From Vulcanimicrobiota bacterium (GTDB lineage: Bacteria > Vulcanimicrobiota > Vulcanimicrobiia > Vulcanimicrobiales > Vulcanimicrobiaceae), in contig PLWS01000002.1 of the NCBI GenBank assembly GCA_003151115.1, positions 62,001 to 126,000 on the forward strand: 64,000 nt of DNA. Reading direction: 5' to 3'. Numbering within the stretch: position 1 is the stretch's first letter; every line of letters starts with the position of its first letter. The position numbers and the translations under genes were made by a program. The notes beneath the pieces were generated by a model, which made no database searches, was not told where the DNA came from, and saw nothing but the letters and a program-made list of their open reading frames with translations. Below, one piece after another: positions 8,394 to 18,086 of this stretch.

Positions 8394-8453
8394 TGTCATC
8401 CTGAGCTTGTCGAAGGACCCCGAGCAGGGCGCGAAGCGCCCGAGCCGAGGAGG
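8394..8453 (+). repeat. Two-hairpin interspersed repeat, copy 3, left flank of the GIY-YIG gene
   Basis: Plus orientation. Hairpin 1 is canonical; hairpin 2 has apical stem GGCGC-gaa-GCGCC, and its 3' arm is slightly decayed (CGAGGAGG). It ends 3 bases before the stop codon of the nuclease gene. It matches the inverted copy 4 with only 2 differences over 59 aligned bases, closer than to any other copy. Confidence 0.92.
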
Positions 8454-8456
8454 CAC

Positions 8457-8747
8457 TTAGAATATCTTGCGCCGGGAAAGCTCTTTTAATCGCTCCCAGT
8501 TGCCGTCAACCAATGCTTGTTTCTTTTTGCGAGACCAGCCCTTGAGTTTCTTTTCCCAAGTTATAGCGTTGTTCGGATCATCAAACTCGGTCGCGTAAAC
8601 CAGCGTTGCCGGGCGCCTCAGGTATGTATAACAATGCGTGTCGATACCTTCGTTATGCTGCCAAACCCGTAAGTCCAGATCGTTCGTGATCCCAATATAG
8701 AAGCTGCCGTCGGCGCATTGCAGCATGTAGACGTGATACTTTCGCAC
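8457..8747 (-). CDS. GIY-YIG domain endonuclease, small stand-alone type
   Basis: The 96-residue protein (GTG start) is almost entirely a GIY-YIG domain. VYMLQCADGSFYIGITNDL provides the diagnostic strand pair (here VYM...YIG), followed by the catalytic-region arginine in DLRVWQHN and the metal-binding glutamate in NNAITWEKKLKGW. Lysine-rich helices at the C terminus suggest DNA contact. This size class (YhbQ/UPF0213-like) has no known role in most genomes. The gene is tightly bracketed by two inverted repeat copies, with the stop codon 3 bases from one and the start 39 bases from the other. That arrangement suggests the nuclease acts on, or spreads, these repeats. Confidence 0.9.
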   Translation of the reverse strand: MRKYHVYMLQCADGSFYIGITNDLDLRVWQHNEGIDTHCYTYLRRPATLVYATEFDDPNNAITWEKKLKGWSRKKKQALVDGNWERLKELSRRKIF

Positions 8748-8786
8748 GCTTGTCTTCTGCGACGAGCTTTGGAATTGGAAAGGGCT

Positions 8787-8844
8787 CCCCTCGACTCGGG
8801 CGCTTCGCGCCCTGCTCGGGGTCCTTCGACAAGCTCAGGATGAC
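8787..8844 (-). repeat. Two-hairpin interspersed repeat, copy 4, upstream of the GIY-YIG gene
   Basis: Minus orientation, the same direction as the nuclease gene. Hairpin 1 is TCCT/AGGA, hairpin 2 arms are CCCC/GGGG, and the apical stem GGCGC-gaa-GCGCC is identical to that of copy 3. It lies in the 5' leader of the nuclease gene and could form hairpins in its mRNA. Confidence 0.93.
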
Positions 8845-8924
8845 ATCGACAGGCTCAGGATGACATCGACAAGCTCAGGATGACAAACATTGGCGCTCAG
8901 GATGACACCGCGCTTGGGATGACA
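8845..8924 (-). repeat. Partial hairpin-1 units stacked 5' of copy 4
   Basis: Read on the minus strand, two 20-base units (TGTCATCCTGAGC plus TTGTCGA or CCTGTCGA-like tails) directly precede copy 4. Two more decayed units, starting TGTCATCCTGAGCGCC and TGTCATCCCAAGC, lie further 5'. Only the first half of hairpin 1 is repeated; hairpin 2 is never included. Confidence 0.85.
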
Positions 8925-8925
8925 A

Positions 8926-11672
<2,747 letters not shown>

Positions 11673-11698
<26 letters not shown>

Positions 11699-12161
11699 GT
11701 GGGTTCGCGAGACTTGCGAGTATGAGAAGAATGACGCCGATGGTAATGCACGAGTCGGCGACGTCGAAGATGTTCGGCCAAATCCTGTAAAAGTCTATGA
11801 AGTCGATGACGTAGCGGTAGTGCAGCCGGTCGACGATGTTCCCGATCGCGCCGCCGAGAATCATGCCGAAGGCGATGCGCACGGTCCGCGAGCTGCGCGC
11901 CTGATCGCGAAACGAGTACCAAAAAATCGCCAGCACGACGGCCGCCATCGCGATGAGCAGCACGGGCGAGTCGCCGAAAAGTCCGAACGCGCCGTGCTGA
12001 TTTTGCTCGTACGTCCAGCGCAGCAAACCCGGAACGACCAGCCGGCTTTCCCCGGGCATAAAATGCGTTGCGATGTAGCGTTTGCTGAGCTGATCCGCCG
12101 CGACGACCAACGCCGCGACCAGGAACAGCTGCAGCGTGTCAGATCTTTGGCGTCGGAACAT
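11673..12161 (-). CDS. lspA: Prolipoprotein signal peptidase (signal peptidase II)
   Basis: A 162-residue membrane aspartyl protease that removes the signal peptide of diacylated prolipoproteins. The catalytic aspartates are in GNIVDRL and FDVADSCI. DQLSK near the N terminus and four hydrophobic segments complete the pattern. It acts after Lgt, whose gene lies 0.7 kb away and diverges across ccdA. It overlaps the ccdA 3' end by 23 bases and the rluD start by 26. Several lipobox proteins in the window are its likely substrates. Confidence 0.96.
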
Positions 12162-12867
12162 ATTGATAAAGCTTTCCTGCGATTACGAGAAATCTATCTG
12201 TTACCAGCACGATGCCCACGAAGATCATGAAAATTCCGCTCGCAATCTCGATGATCCGCAGAGAGCGCTTCATCCGATTGAGGACAGGGAGTACCGCGCC
12301 AAACGCCAGTGCTAAAGCAATGAATGGCACAGCTAAACCCATCGAATAGATGAAGAGCAGCCACGCACCCTGAGCCGCCCCGCCCGCTTGCGATGCGATT
12401 GCGAGGATCGCCGCGAGAATCGGTCCGATGCATGGCGACCATCCTGCCGCGAATGCGACGCCGACGACCCCAGACATGAAAAAGGAGCGATTTCCCGGCC
12501 GCAGATGCAGGCGTTTGTCCATGGCCAAAAACTTCAGACGGAAGAGGCCGATCATCTGTAGGCCTAGGATGATGATAATCGCGCCGCCGATTTGCGCGAT
12601 AATATGCCGGTTCGTCTTGAACAGCATGCCGACCGCGCTGGCAGATGCTCCCAACGCGACGAAAACGATCGTGAAACCGATGATGAACGCGACGGCATGC
12701 GCGAGAACGCGCGCTCGCGCCGGAGCGGCCGTGCTATTTTGCAGTTCCTCTATCGTCGAGCCCGTCAGAAACGAAAGATACGCCGGAACGAGCGGAAGGA
12801 CGCAGGGAGAAATGAAGGAAACGAGGCCCGCCAGGAACGCAATCCCGGCGCCGACGTGCGTGGTCAC
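12139..12867 (-). CDS. ccdA: CcdA-type thiol-disulfide transmembrane electron carrier
   Basis: The 242 residues form six transmembrane segments with two cysteines in the positions used by CcdA/DsbD-beta proteins, in ISPCVLPLVPAY and GWSPCIGP. CcdA passes reducing power across the membrane, for example to keep apocytochrome c cysteines reduced for haem attachment. The c-type cytochrome gene at 7942 is a plausible downstream user. GTG start, 26 bases from the divergent lgt start. Confidence 0.93.
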   Translation of the reverse strand: MTTHVGAGIAFLAGLVSFISPCVLPLVPAYLSFLTGSTIEELQNSTAAPARARVLAHAVAFIIGFTIVFVALGASASAVGMLFKTNRHIIAQIGGAIIIILGLQMIGLFRLKFLAMDKRLHLRPGNRSFFMSGVVGVAFAAGWSPCIGPILAAILAIASQAGGAAQGAWLLFIYSMGLAVPFIALALAFGAVLPVLNRMKRSLRIIEIASGIFMIFVGIVLVTDRFLVIAGKLYQYVPTPKI

Positions 12868-12883
12868 GCGAGCTTCATTTGAC

Positions 12884-12896
12884 AGGAACGCTCTTG
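12884..12896 (+). promoter_or_regulatory. Ribosome binding site deciding the lgt TTG start
   Basis: AGGAA at 12884-12888 lies five bases before TTG 12894. The earlier in-frame TTG at 12879 has no comparable site, and the family N terminus (NHWF...IHWYGI) fits the later start. Confidence 0.6.
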
Positions 12897-13781
12897 AATC
12901 ATTGGTTCACGTATCCCAACATCGATCCGATCGCCATTCATATCTGGCGCATCAGCATTCATTGGTACGGCATATCCTATTTGATCGGGTTCGCCGCGGT
13001 TTACTTTTGGATGAGCCGTCCGGCAGGCATGCGCCGCCTGGGTTTGACCCGCGATCAGATTCAAGATTTTCTGGTGTACGCGCTGGTGGGCGTTCTGGTC
13101 GGCGGACGGACGTTCTTCGTCATCAACGACATCATCAGCAAGCACGATCTCGGAAGTTATCTCAGCAATCCGATCAATTTCATCGCGATTTGGAACGGCG
13201 GCATGGCCTTCCACGGTGCGATGATCGCGACCATTATTGCAACGGTTCTTTTTCTGCGCAAGCATCCGGGTTTGACGTTCAGCGTGCTGGGCGACGAAGT
13301 GGTCGTGCTCTTGTCGGTCGGGATCGCCCTCACGCGGTTCGTCAATTTCATTAACGACGAACTGTGGGGCGACGTCTGCAAACCGGATCGGCCGTGGTGC
13401 ATGGTGCCCGGGGCTAACGCCGACATACCTGCGCAGAACCGTGGGCTGCCGCTGCACCCGTCGCAGCTGTACGAAGCTGTTCTCGATGCGTTGACGCTGC
13501 CGATTTTGCTCTTCATTTATAAGAAGCGGCCGCCCGACGGAGTCATCGCCTGGAGTTGGTTTACGCTCTATGGCATTACCCGTTCGATCGCCGAGATTTG
13601 GAGGCAAGCCGATTTTTCGTGGCACGGCATCACCGGCGGCCAACTCTACGCGCTGCCTATGATCGCGATCGGCGCGACCATGCTGTACGTATGCATTCGT
13701 AGGGGTGTTCGCACCGACGCTGCGCCCCTCGACTCGCGCGCTATGCGCGCTGCTCGGGGTGGTTCGACAGGCTCACCATGA
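12894..13781 (+). CDS. lgt: Prolipoprotein diacylglyceryl transferase, C-terminal end encoded by a repeat
   Basis: Lgt transfers diacylglycerol to the lipobox cysteine of prolipoproteins. The family signature is present as LTRFVNFINDELWGD, with seven hydrophobic segments and HPSQLYEAVLDAL. I chose the TTG at 12894 (MNHWFTYPNIDPIA) because AGGAA (12884-12888) sits at the right distance; a TTG at 12879 is the alternative. The last 18 or so residues (APLDSRAMRAARGGSTGSP) and the stop codon come from an inserted repeat, so the ancestral C terminus has been replaced or extended. About 295 residues. Confidence 0.95.
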   Translation: MNHWFTYPNIDPIAIHIWRISIHWYGISYLIGFAAVYFWMSRPAGMRRLGLTRDQIQDFLVYALVGVLVGGRTFFVINDIISKHDLGSYLSNPINFIAIWNGGMAFHGAMIATIIATVLFLRKHPGLTFSVLGDEVVVLLSVGIALTRFVNFINDELWGDVCKPDRPWCMVPGANADIPAQNRGLPLHPSQLYEAVLDALTLPILLFIYKKRPPDGVIAWSWFTLYGITRSIAEIWRQADFSWHGITGGQLYALPMIAIGATMLYVCIRRGVRTDAAPLDSRAMRAARGGSTGSP

Positions 13782-13783
13782 CA
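13725..13783 (-). repeat. Two-hairpin interspersed repeat, copy 6, across the lgt/yggS junction
   Basis: Minus orientation, variant with hairpin-1 arms TGGT/ACCA (both sides changed relative to TCCT/AGGA), hairpin-2 arms CCCC/GGGG and apical stem CGCGC-ata-GCGCG. Its plus-strand end, CCATGACA, contains both the TGA stop of lgt (13779-13781) and the ATG start of yggS (13778-13780). Confidence 0.93.
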
Positions 13784-14431
13784 ATGGGGATCGCCGAGCG
13801 CTGGGCGCAGTTGCGGGCCGAGATTCCGGCGCACGTCGCGATCGTGGCGGTAACGAAAACGCAGCCGGCCAACGCGCTCGAAGAAGCGATCGCGGCCGGC
13901 GTCTCGGATGTGGGCGAAAACTATCTTCAGGAAGCGCGCGCCAAGTTTGCAGCCGTCAGCGGGAAAACTTTCACTAAGCACTTCATCGGACACGTCCAGA
14001 GCAACAAAGCGAAGGCGATCGTCGAAACGTTCGACGTCGTGCAGAGCATCGACCGCGTCGAGGCGGGGCTCGCGCTCGCGAAGGCCGCCGCCGCCGCCGG
14101 GAAACGGCTGCCGGTCCTCATCCAGCTGAATATTTCGCCCGGCGAGAGGTTCGGCGTTCGGCCCGAGGACGCGCCCGGACTCGCCCGCGCGCTGCGCCGG
14201 GAAGAGAGTCTGGCCGTGGAAGGCGTCATGGCGATCGGGCCACTCGGCGCGTCGCAGCCGGAGACGGCACGCGCGTTTGAGCTCGCCGCCGCCGTCTTCC
14301 AAGCCGTCGGCGGAACGGTGCTCTCGCTCGGTATGTCGGAGGATTGGCGCGAGGCGTTGCGCGCCGGCTCGACGATGGTGCGGCTGGGCAGTGCTTTATT
14401 CGGGCCTCGTCGAAGTTTTGTGCTAAAGTGA
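13778..14431 (+). CDS. yggS: YggS-family pyridoxal-phosphate homeostasis protein
   Basis: A 217-residue PLP-binding protein of the YggS/ProSC family. The PLP lysine lies in VAVTKTQPA, then GENYLQEARAK, HFIGHVQSNKAK, the LIQLNISP strand, and LSLGMSEDWREAL with GSTMVRLGSALFG at the C terminus. It binds PLP without a known catalytic reaction and buffers vitamin B6 and amino-acid pools. The first ATG (13778) lies inside a repeat copy and overlaps the lgt stop; the ATG at 13784 may be the older start. Linkage to sepF and divIVA repeats the ylmE-ylmF-divIVA order of Gram-positive division clusters. Confidence 0.94.
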   Translation: MTMGIAERWAQLRAEIPAHVAIVAVTKTQPANALEEAIAAGVSDVGENYLQEARAKFAAVSGKTFTKHFIGHVQSNKAKAIVETFDVVQSIDRVEAGLALAKAAAAAGKRLPVLIQLNISPGERFGVRPEDAPGLARALRREESLAVEGVMAIGPLGASQPETARAFELAAAVFQAVGGTVLSLGMSEDWREALRAGSTMVRLGSALFGPRRSFVLK

Positions 14432-14438
14432 GGCTGAC

Positions 14439-14849
14439 ATGAGCATGTTTACCAGAATCGGCTCGTTCTTTTCGATGAGCGACGAAGATGACGAACTGTA
14501 TGCGGAAGAAGGCTCGCGCAACGTCGTTCCACTGAGCGGCGTCTCCCGCCGCGGCGGCACCGAAGTCAGCGTCTATGCGCCGCGCGCGTTCGGCGACGTT
14601 ACGGAAATCGCCGACGCGTTGCGCAACCGCCAAGTCGTGATCGTCAATTTGCAAAACGCCGACCGCTCGCTGCTGCAACGCGTCGTGGATTTTACCTCCG
14701 GCGTCGCCTACACGATCGACGGCAAGATCCAAAAGCTCGCCGAAGCGATTTATCTGATCGTGCCCGCGGGTGTCGTTGTCAACTCGCAAGGCTTGCGCGA
14801 ATCCATGATGGCCGACGGTTCCCTCGACTTTCTTTCCAATAGAGGATGA
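14439..14849 (+). CDS. sepF: SepF cell-division protein
   Basis: The 136-residue product has the short amphipathic N-terminal membrane anchor (MFTRIGSFF), an acidic linker, and the SepF core: SVYAPRAFGDVTEIADALR, VVIVNLQNADRSLLQRVVDF and AYTIDGKIQKLAEAIYLI. SepF binds membrane and FtsZ and can replace FtsA as the Z-ring tether. It follows yggS by 7 bases and overlaps divIVA as ATGA. SepF in a genome with outer-membrane genes supports a diderm terrabacterial origin. Confidence 0.96.
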   Translation: MSMFTRIGSFFSMSDEDDELYAEEGSRNVVPLSGVSRRGGTEVSVYAPRAFGDVTEIADALRNRQVVIVNLQNADRSLLQRVVDFTSGVAYTIDGKIQKLAEAIYLIVPAGVVVNSQGLRESMMADGSLDFLSNRG

Positions 14850-15403
14850 GCATGCAAAGAATCACGCCGGTCGACATCCAGCACAGAACCTTTAAGAAGG
14901 CGCTGCAAGGGTACGACCGCGCGGAAGTCGATCAGTTTTTGGACGAGATCATCGAGACGCTCGAGGATGACGCGCAGCATCGCGCGGCACTCGAAGCGGA
15001 GATTGCCGATCTCAAAGAACGCATCAGCCATTTCAAAGCGATGGAAGAGTCGCTGCAAAATACGCTGCTGCTGGCGCAGCGCACCGCCGACGAAGTGAAG
15101 GCTTCGGCGCACAAGGAAGCCGACCTGATCAAAGAGCAGGCGCGGATTTCGGCCGAGCGTGAAATTTCGACCTTCACCGACGCGGCCGCCGACGCGCGCC
15201 GCGAACACCAGCGCGCCAACGAAGCCGCCGAGAAAGCGCGCAGCGAGCTCAGAAGTCTGCTGATGACGCACATCGCGCTGCTGGAAAAGACGCCTCCGCA
15301 AAGTAACGGCGAAACGCCGCCCGCGGCCGCCGAGGCGCCCAAGGCGTCCGGCGAAAGCTCGGAGGCCGATCTGAGCGATACCAACCGCATCACCGTCTAT
15401 TAG
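14846..15403 (+). CDS. divIVA: DivIVA-domain coiled-coil protein
   Basis: 185 residues. The N-terminal DivIVA membrane-binding domain reads ITPVDIQHRTFKKAL, then GYDRAEVDQFLDEI. A long coiled coil runs from about residue 25 to 150 (LKERISHFKAMEESLQNTLL and following heptads), and the tail is Pro/Ala/Ser-rich. DivIVA marks curved membrane and recruits growth or division proteins. It is co-transcribed with sepF. Its TAG stop overlaps an apparent ATT start of leuB. Confidence 0.93.
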   Translation: MSMQRITPVDIQHRTFKKALQGYDRAEVDQFLDEIIETLEDDAQHRAALEAEIADLKERISHFKAMEESLQNTLLLAQRTADEVKASAHKEADLIKEQARISAEREISTFTDAAADARREHQRANEAAEKARSELRSLLMTHIALLEKTPPQSNGETPPAAAEAPKASGESSEADLSDTNRITVY

Positions 15404-16472
15404 CACGATCGCGGTTCTGCCCGGCGACGGCATCGGTCCGGAAGTGACCGGCGCCGCGGTGCGGGTCTTGCAAAAGGTGCGTCCCGGCGTCGAGTGCGTG
15501 CAAGCCGACGTAGGCGGTGCTGCGCTGCGAGCCGGCAAACCCGCGCTGCCCGAAGAGGCGCGCGCGCTGTGCGATCGGTCGGACGCAATTCTCTTCGGCT
15601 CGGTCGGACTACCCGAATACGACGGCAAGCCGTTGAGCGAGCGCCCCGAATACGCGCTCTTCTTGTTGCGCCGCGACTACGAACTTTTTGCAAACCTCCG
15701 GCCGGTGCGGCTTTTCTCCGGACTCGAATCATCTTCGAGTTTGCGCCCGGAACTGCTGAAAGATCTCGATTTGATCGTCGTACGCGAATTGACCGGCGGC
15801 ATTTACTTCGGCAAACCAAAGGAACAGCGTACCGGCAGCGACGGCGTGGAAGAAGCCGTCGATACGATGTTTTACCGGGCGCCGGAGATCGAACGCATCG
15901 CGCGCGTTGCGTTCGAACTGGCGAGCAAGCGGCGGAAGCTCGTCACCTCGGTCGACAAGCAAAACATCTTGGAGACGTCGCGGCTGTGGCGGCGCGTGGT
16001 CGATCGCATCGCTCCGGAGTATCCCGGCGTGCGCGTCGCGCACTTGCTGGTGGATAACGCGGCGATGCAGTTGGTCCGGCGGCCGGCCGAGTTCGACGTA
16101 CTGCTTACCGAGAACATGTTCGGCGACATCCTTTCCGACGAAGCGGCGATGCTGACCGGGTCGATCGGCAATTTGCCGAGCGCGAGCCTCGGCAGGAAGG
16201 GCACGCCCGGAAGACAGTTCGGTCTTTACGAGCCCATCAGCGGCACGGCTCCGGATATCGCGGGGCGCGGGATCGCCAACCCGACGGCCGCCATTCTCTC
16301 GGCGGCGATGCTGCTGCGGCACAGTTTGGCGGATGAAGCGGGCGCGGCGAAAATCGAGCACGCCGTCGAGCAAGCGTTTGCAGGCGGCGCACGGACGGCC
16401 GATCTCGTGCAGTCCGGCGAAACGCCGCTCTCGAGCGCGGAGTTTACGGATCGCGTGCTAAACTTTTGCTGA
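15399..16472 (+). CDS. leuB: 3-isopropylmalate dehydrogenase, apparent ATT start
   Basis: Leucine biosynthesis: oxidative decarboxylation of 3-isopropylmalate with NAD. The N-terminal motif AVLPGDGIGPEV, NLRPVRLF, VRELTGGIYFG, TSVDKQNIL, LTENMFGDILSDEA and ISGTAPDIAGRGIANP are all diagnostic. The first ATG/GTG/TTG in frame is GTG 15444, which would delete the conserved LPGDGIGPE strand. The frame is open upstream only to 15375. ATT at 15399 (giving MSTIAVLPGDG) fits the normal family length and overlaps the divIVA stop as ATTAG. About 357 residues. Confidence 0.93.
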   Translation: MSTIAVLPGDGIGPEVTGAAVRVLQKVRPGVECVQADVGGAALRAGKPALPEEARALCDRSDAILFGSVGLPEYDGKPLSERPEYALFLLRRDYELFANLRPVRLFSGLESSSSLRPELLKDLDLIVVRELTGGIYFGKPKEQRTGSDGVEEAVDTMFYRAPEIERIARVAFELASKRRKLVTSVDKQNILETSRLWRRVVDRIAPEYPGVRVAHLLVDNAAMQLVRRPAEFDVLLTENMFGDILSDEAAMLTGSIGNLPSASLGRKGTPGRQFGLYEPISGTAPDIAGRGIANPTAAILSAAMLLRHSLADEAGAAKIEHAVEQAFAGGARTADLVQSGETPLSSAEFTDRVLNFC

Positions 16473-16817
16473 TTCGCTGAAGACGTCTTCGCCGAAGTAA
16501 TTGCGGAACCGCACGTGCAGCGTCGCGTGTTTGCCGGGGTTGTTGAATTTCCACGTGTCGCGCCACCGCTTGAGCGCCTGATCCTCCATCGCCTGCTCAA
16601 CGGGGCCGTCCATCTCGCTCATCAGTTCCGCGTCGACAAAGATGTCGAGTGTCGTGCCTTTCGCATCGATGCCGGTAATGACGGGCTTGAATTGCGTCTT
16701 GAGCGAGGCGACCGCGCTTTCTTCTCGCGTCGCGGTTGTATCGGTAGCGCTCGGAGCCGCCGGCTGAGAGCATCCGGCCAGCATAAGGATCGCCAGCAAT
16801 GCGCGAGTGGCTTTCAT
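16458..16817 (-). CDS. Putative lipoprotein, unknown function
   Basis: A 119-residue protein with a lipoprotein signal (LLAILMLAGC lipobox at residues 7-16), a Ser/Thr/Ala linker, and an alpha-beta domain ending in HATLHVRFRNYFGEDVF. The family is not recognised. It converges on leuB with a 15-base overlap of the 3' ends and diverges from the flagellar-rod-like gene. Confidence 0.75.
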   Translation of the reverse strand: MKATRALLAILMLAGCSQPAAPSATDTTATREESAVASLKTQFKPVITGIDAKGTTLDIFVDAELMSEMDGPVEQAMEDQALKRWRDTWKFNNPGKHATLHVRFRNYFGEDVFSESAKV

Positions 16818-16861
16818 CTTCCGGCCATCTTTCGTTCACGGCCGCCGTCTACCATGCGGGC

Positions 16862-17363
16862 ATGGATGGCATAGCATGGGCGGCGAGCGCGATGTCCGCC
16901 GCGCAAACGCGGCTGGAGATCGCCGCACAGAATCTCGCCAACGGATCGACGGACGGCTTTAGGAGAAGCGTCGCGCGCGGATGGCTCGACGCCCGCGGCG
17001 TGCGCGTCGAGGGCATTGCCGACAGCGGACAAGGCGCGCTGCGCCGCACGGGCCGGGCGCTGGACCGCGCCATCGTGGGCGGCGGCTCGTTCGTCCTGCG
17101 CGGAGCCGACGGGCGTACCGTGCGGACTCGCAGCGGCGCGTTCACGCGCGATCGTTTCGGTACGCTGCGCGACGACCTGGGCCGAGCGCTGGCGCGTACG
17201 TCGCTCGCGCCCGGCTCTTACGTGCGCAGACCGCCTATTTGCGACGTTACTTCCGGCCGCAATCTCCGTCTTCGGCTTTTGGGATCATCAAACGCGCGCC
17301 GTTACGATCGGCGGACGAACGCTGGGCGTGGACTCAAGCGGCAGCTACTACGCCGTCCAATAA
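16862..17363 (+). pseudogene. FlgF/FlgG-like flagellar rod fragment, probably frameshifted
   Basis: The first 110 residues resemble a flagellar basal-body rod/hook protein. MSAAQTRLEIAAQNLANGST, then DGFRRSV, is the N-terminal rod motif, and ALDRAIVGGGSFVLRG followed by RTRSGAFTRDRFGTL matches the FlgF/FlgG 'DGFFVV...TRNGSF...G.L' block. The frame then degenerates and reads on antisense to pnp, while a second frame ends with ISVFGFWDHQTRAVTIGG and a stop at 17363. A shift between about 17215 and 17260 would join them. Even joined, the product (about 166 residues) is shorter than FlgF or FlgG. No other flagellar gene is in the window; it may be a relic or a sequence error. Confidence 0.55.
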
Positions 17364-18086
17364 AGACGCGAGCCGCACGGCGGCCTGCTTTGCGATCGCG
17401 GTGACTTCCGCGTGGGAGGTGTCGGCCGCGGCGACGGCGTTGGTGATCAAACTGACGCCGAAAACTTCCATGCCGGCCGCGCGTGCGGCGATCGTTTCGA
17501 GCACCGTCGACATGCCGACGGCGTCCGCGCCGATCGTTCGAAGGTAACGCGCTTCGGCGGCCGTTTCATAGTTGGGCCCGAGCAGACCGGCGTAGACGCC
17601 TTCGCGCACGTTGGCGTCAACTTTGCGCGCAGCTTCGCGCAGCCGTGGACTGTATGCATCGGTCATGTTCACGAACGGGTCGTCGAGTTCGCTGCCGAGC
17701 AGCGGGTTGAGGCCCGTAAGGTTGATGTGGTCGGAGATCAGCATCAAGTCGCCCGCGTGGAACTGTTCGTTGATCGCGCCGGCTGCATTTGTCAGCAACA
17801 GTTGCTTTGCGCCGTGCGCGCGCGCGAGCGCGACCGACCGCGTGATTTTCGCCGCGCTAAACCCTTGGTAGCCGTGCACGCGGCCGGCGAATGCCAAGAC
17901 CCGTTTGCCGTGCCACGTGCCCACAACGGCCTCGCCGGCATGTCCCGCGAGTTTTGCGACCGGCAGCTTCAGCTTACTAAAGGGAATGCGTCCGCCTTCC
18001 GACCATGCCGGAAGCGCTCCGCTCGCCAGTATCTCCGAAAGCCCGCTTCCGAGTACCAGCGCGAGATCGATGTCGCCGATCTTCAT
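17334..18086 (-). CDS. Purine nucleoside phosphorylase
   Basis: The 250-residue enzyme is of the trimeric PNP/MTAP family: VLGSGLSEI (phosphate loop), GRVHGYQGF, LLLTNAAGAINEQF, LISDHINLTGLNPL, GPNYETAAEARYLR and the base-binding GMSTVLETIAARAAGMEV with SLITNAVA. It splits (deoxy)inosine and guanosine into base and (deoxy)ribose-1-phosphate, which deoB (43927) would convert to the 5-phosphate. The ATG overlaps the gpmI stop as ATGA. It converges with the flagellar-like fragment. Confidence 0.94.
   Translation of the reverse strand: MKIGDIDLALVLGSGLSEILASGALPAWSEGGRIPFSKLKLPVAKLAGHAGEAVVGTWHGKRVLAFAGRVHGYQGFSAAKITRSVALARAHGAKQLLLTNAAGAINEQFHAGDLMLISDHINLTGLNPLLGSELDDPFVNMTDAYSPRLREAARKVDANVREGVYAGLLGPNYETAAEARYLRTIGADAVGMSTVLETIAARAAGMEVFGVSLITNAVAAADTSHAEVTAIAKQAAVRLASLLDGVVAAA

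Larger units (their letters stand above)
8394..8924 (-). mobile_element. Candidate GIY-YIG nuclease element bounded by inverted repeats
   Basis: The unit consists of repeat copy 3, the GIY-YIG gene, repeat copy 4 in the opposite direction and its tail of partial units. The two flanking copies are near-identical inverted repeats with the same apical stem, as expected for the ends of an autonomous element whose non-autonomous relatives are the other copies. No target-site duplication was recognised and no transposase of a known family is present. This is an inference from arrangement only. Confidence 0.4.

Noticed and set aside
8787-8924. Regularly repeated 20-base units as a CRISPR array
   Set aside because: There are no unique spacers; the units abut and decay, and they are the first half of the interspersed repeat. 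No cas gene is present.
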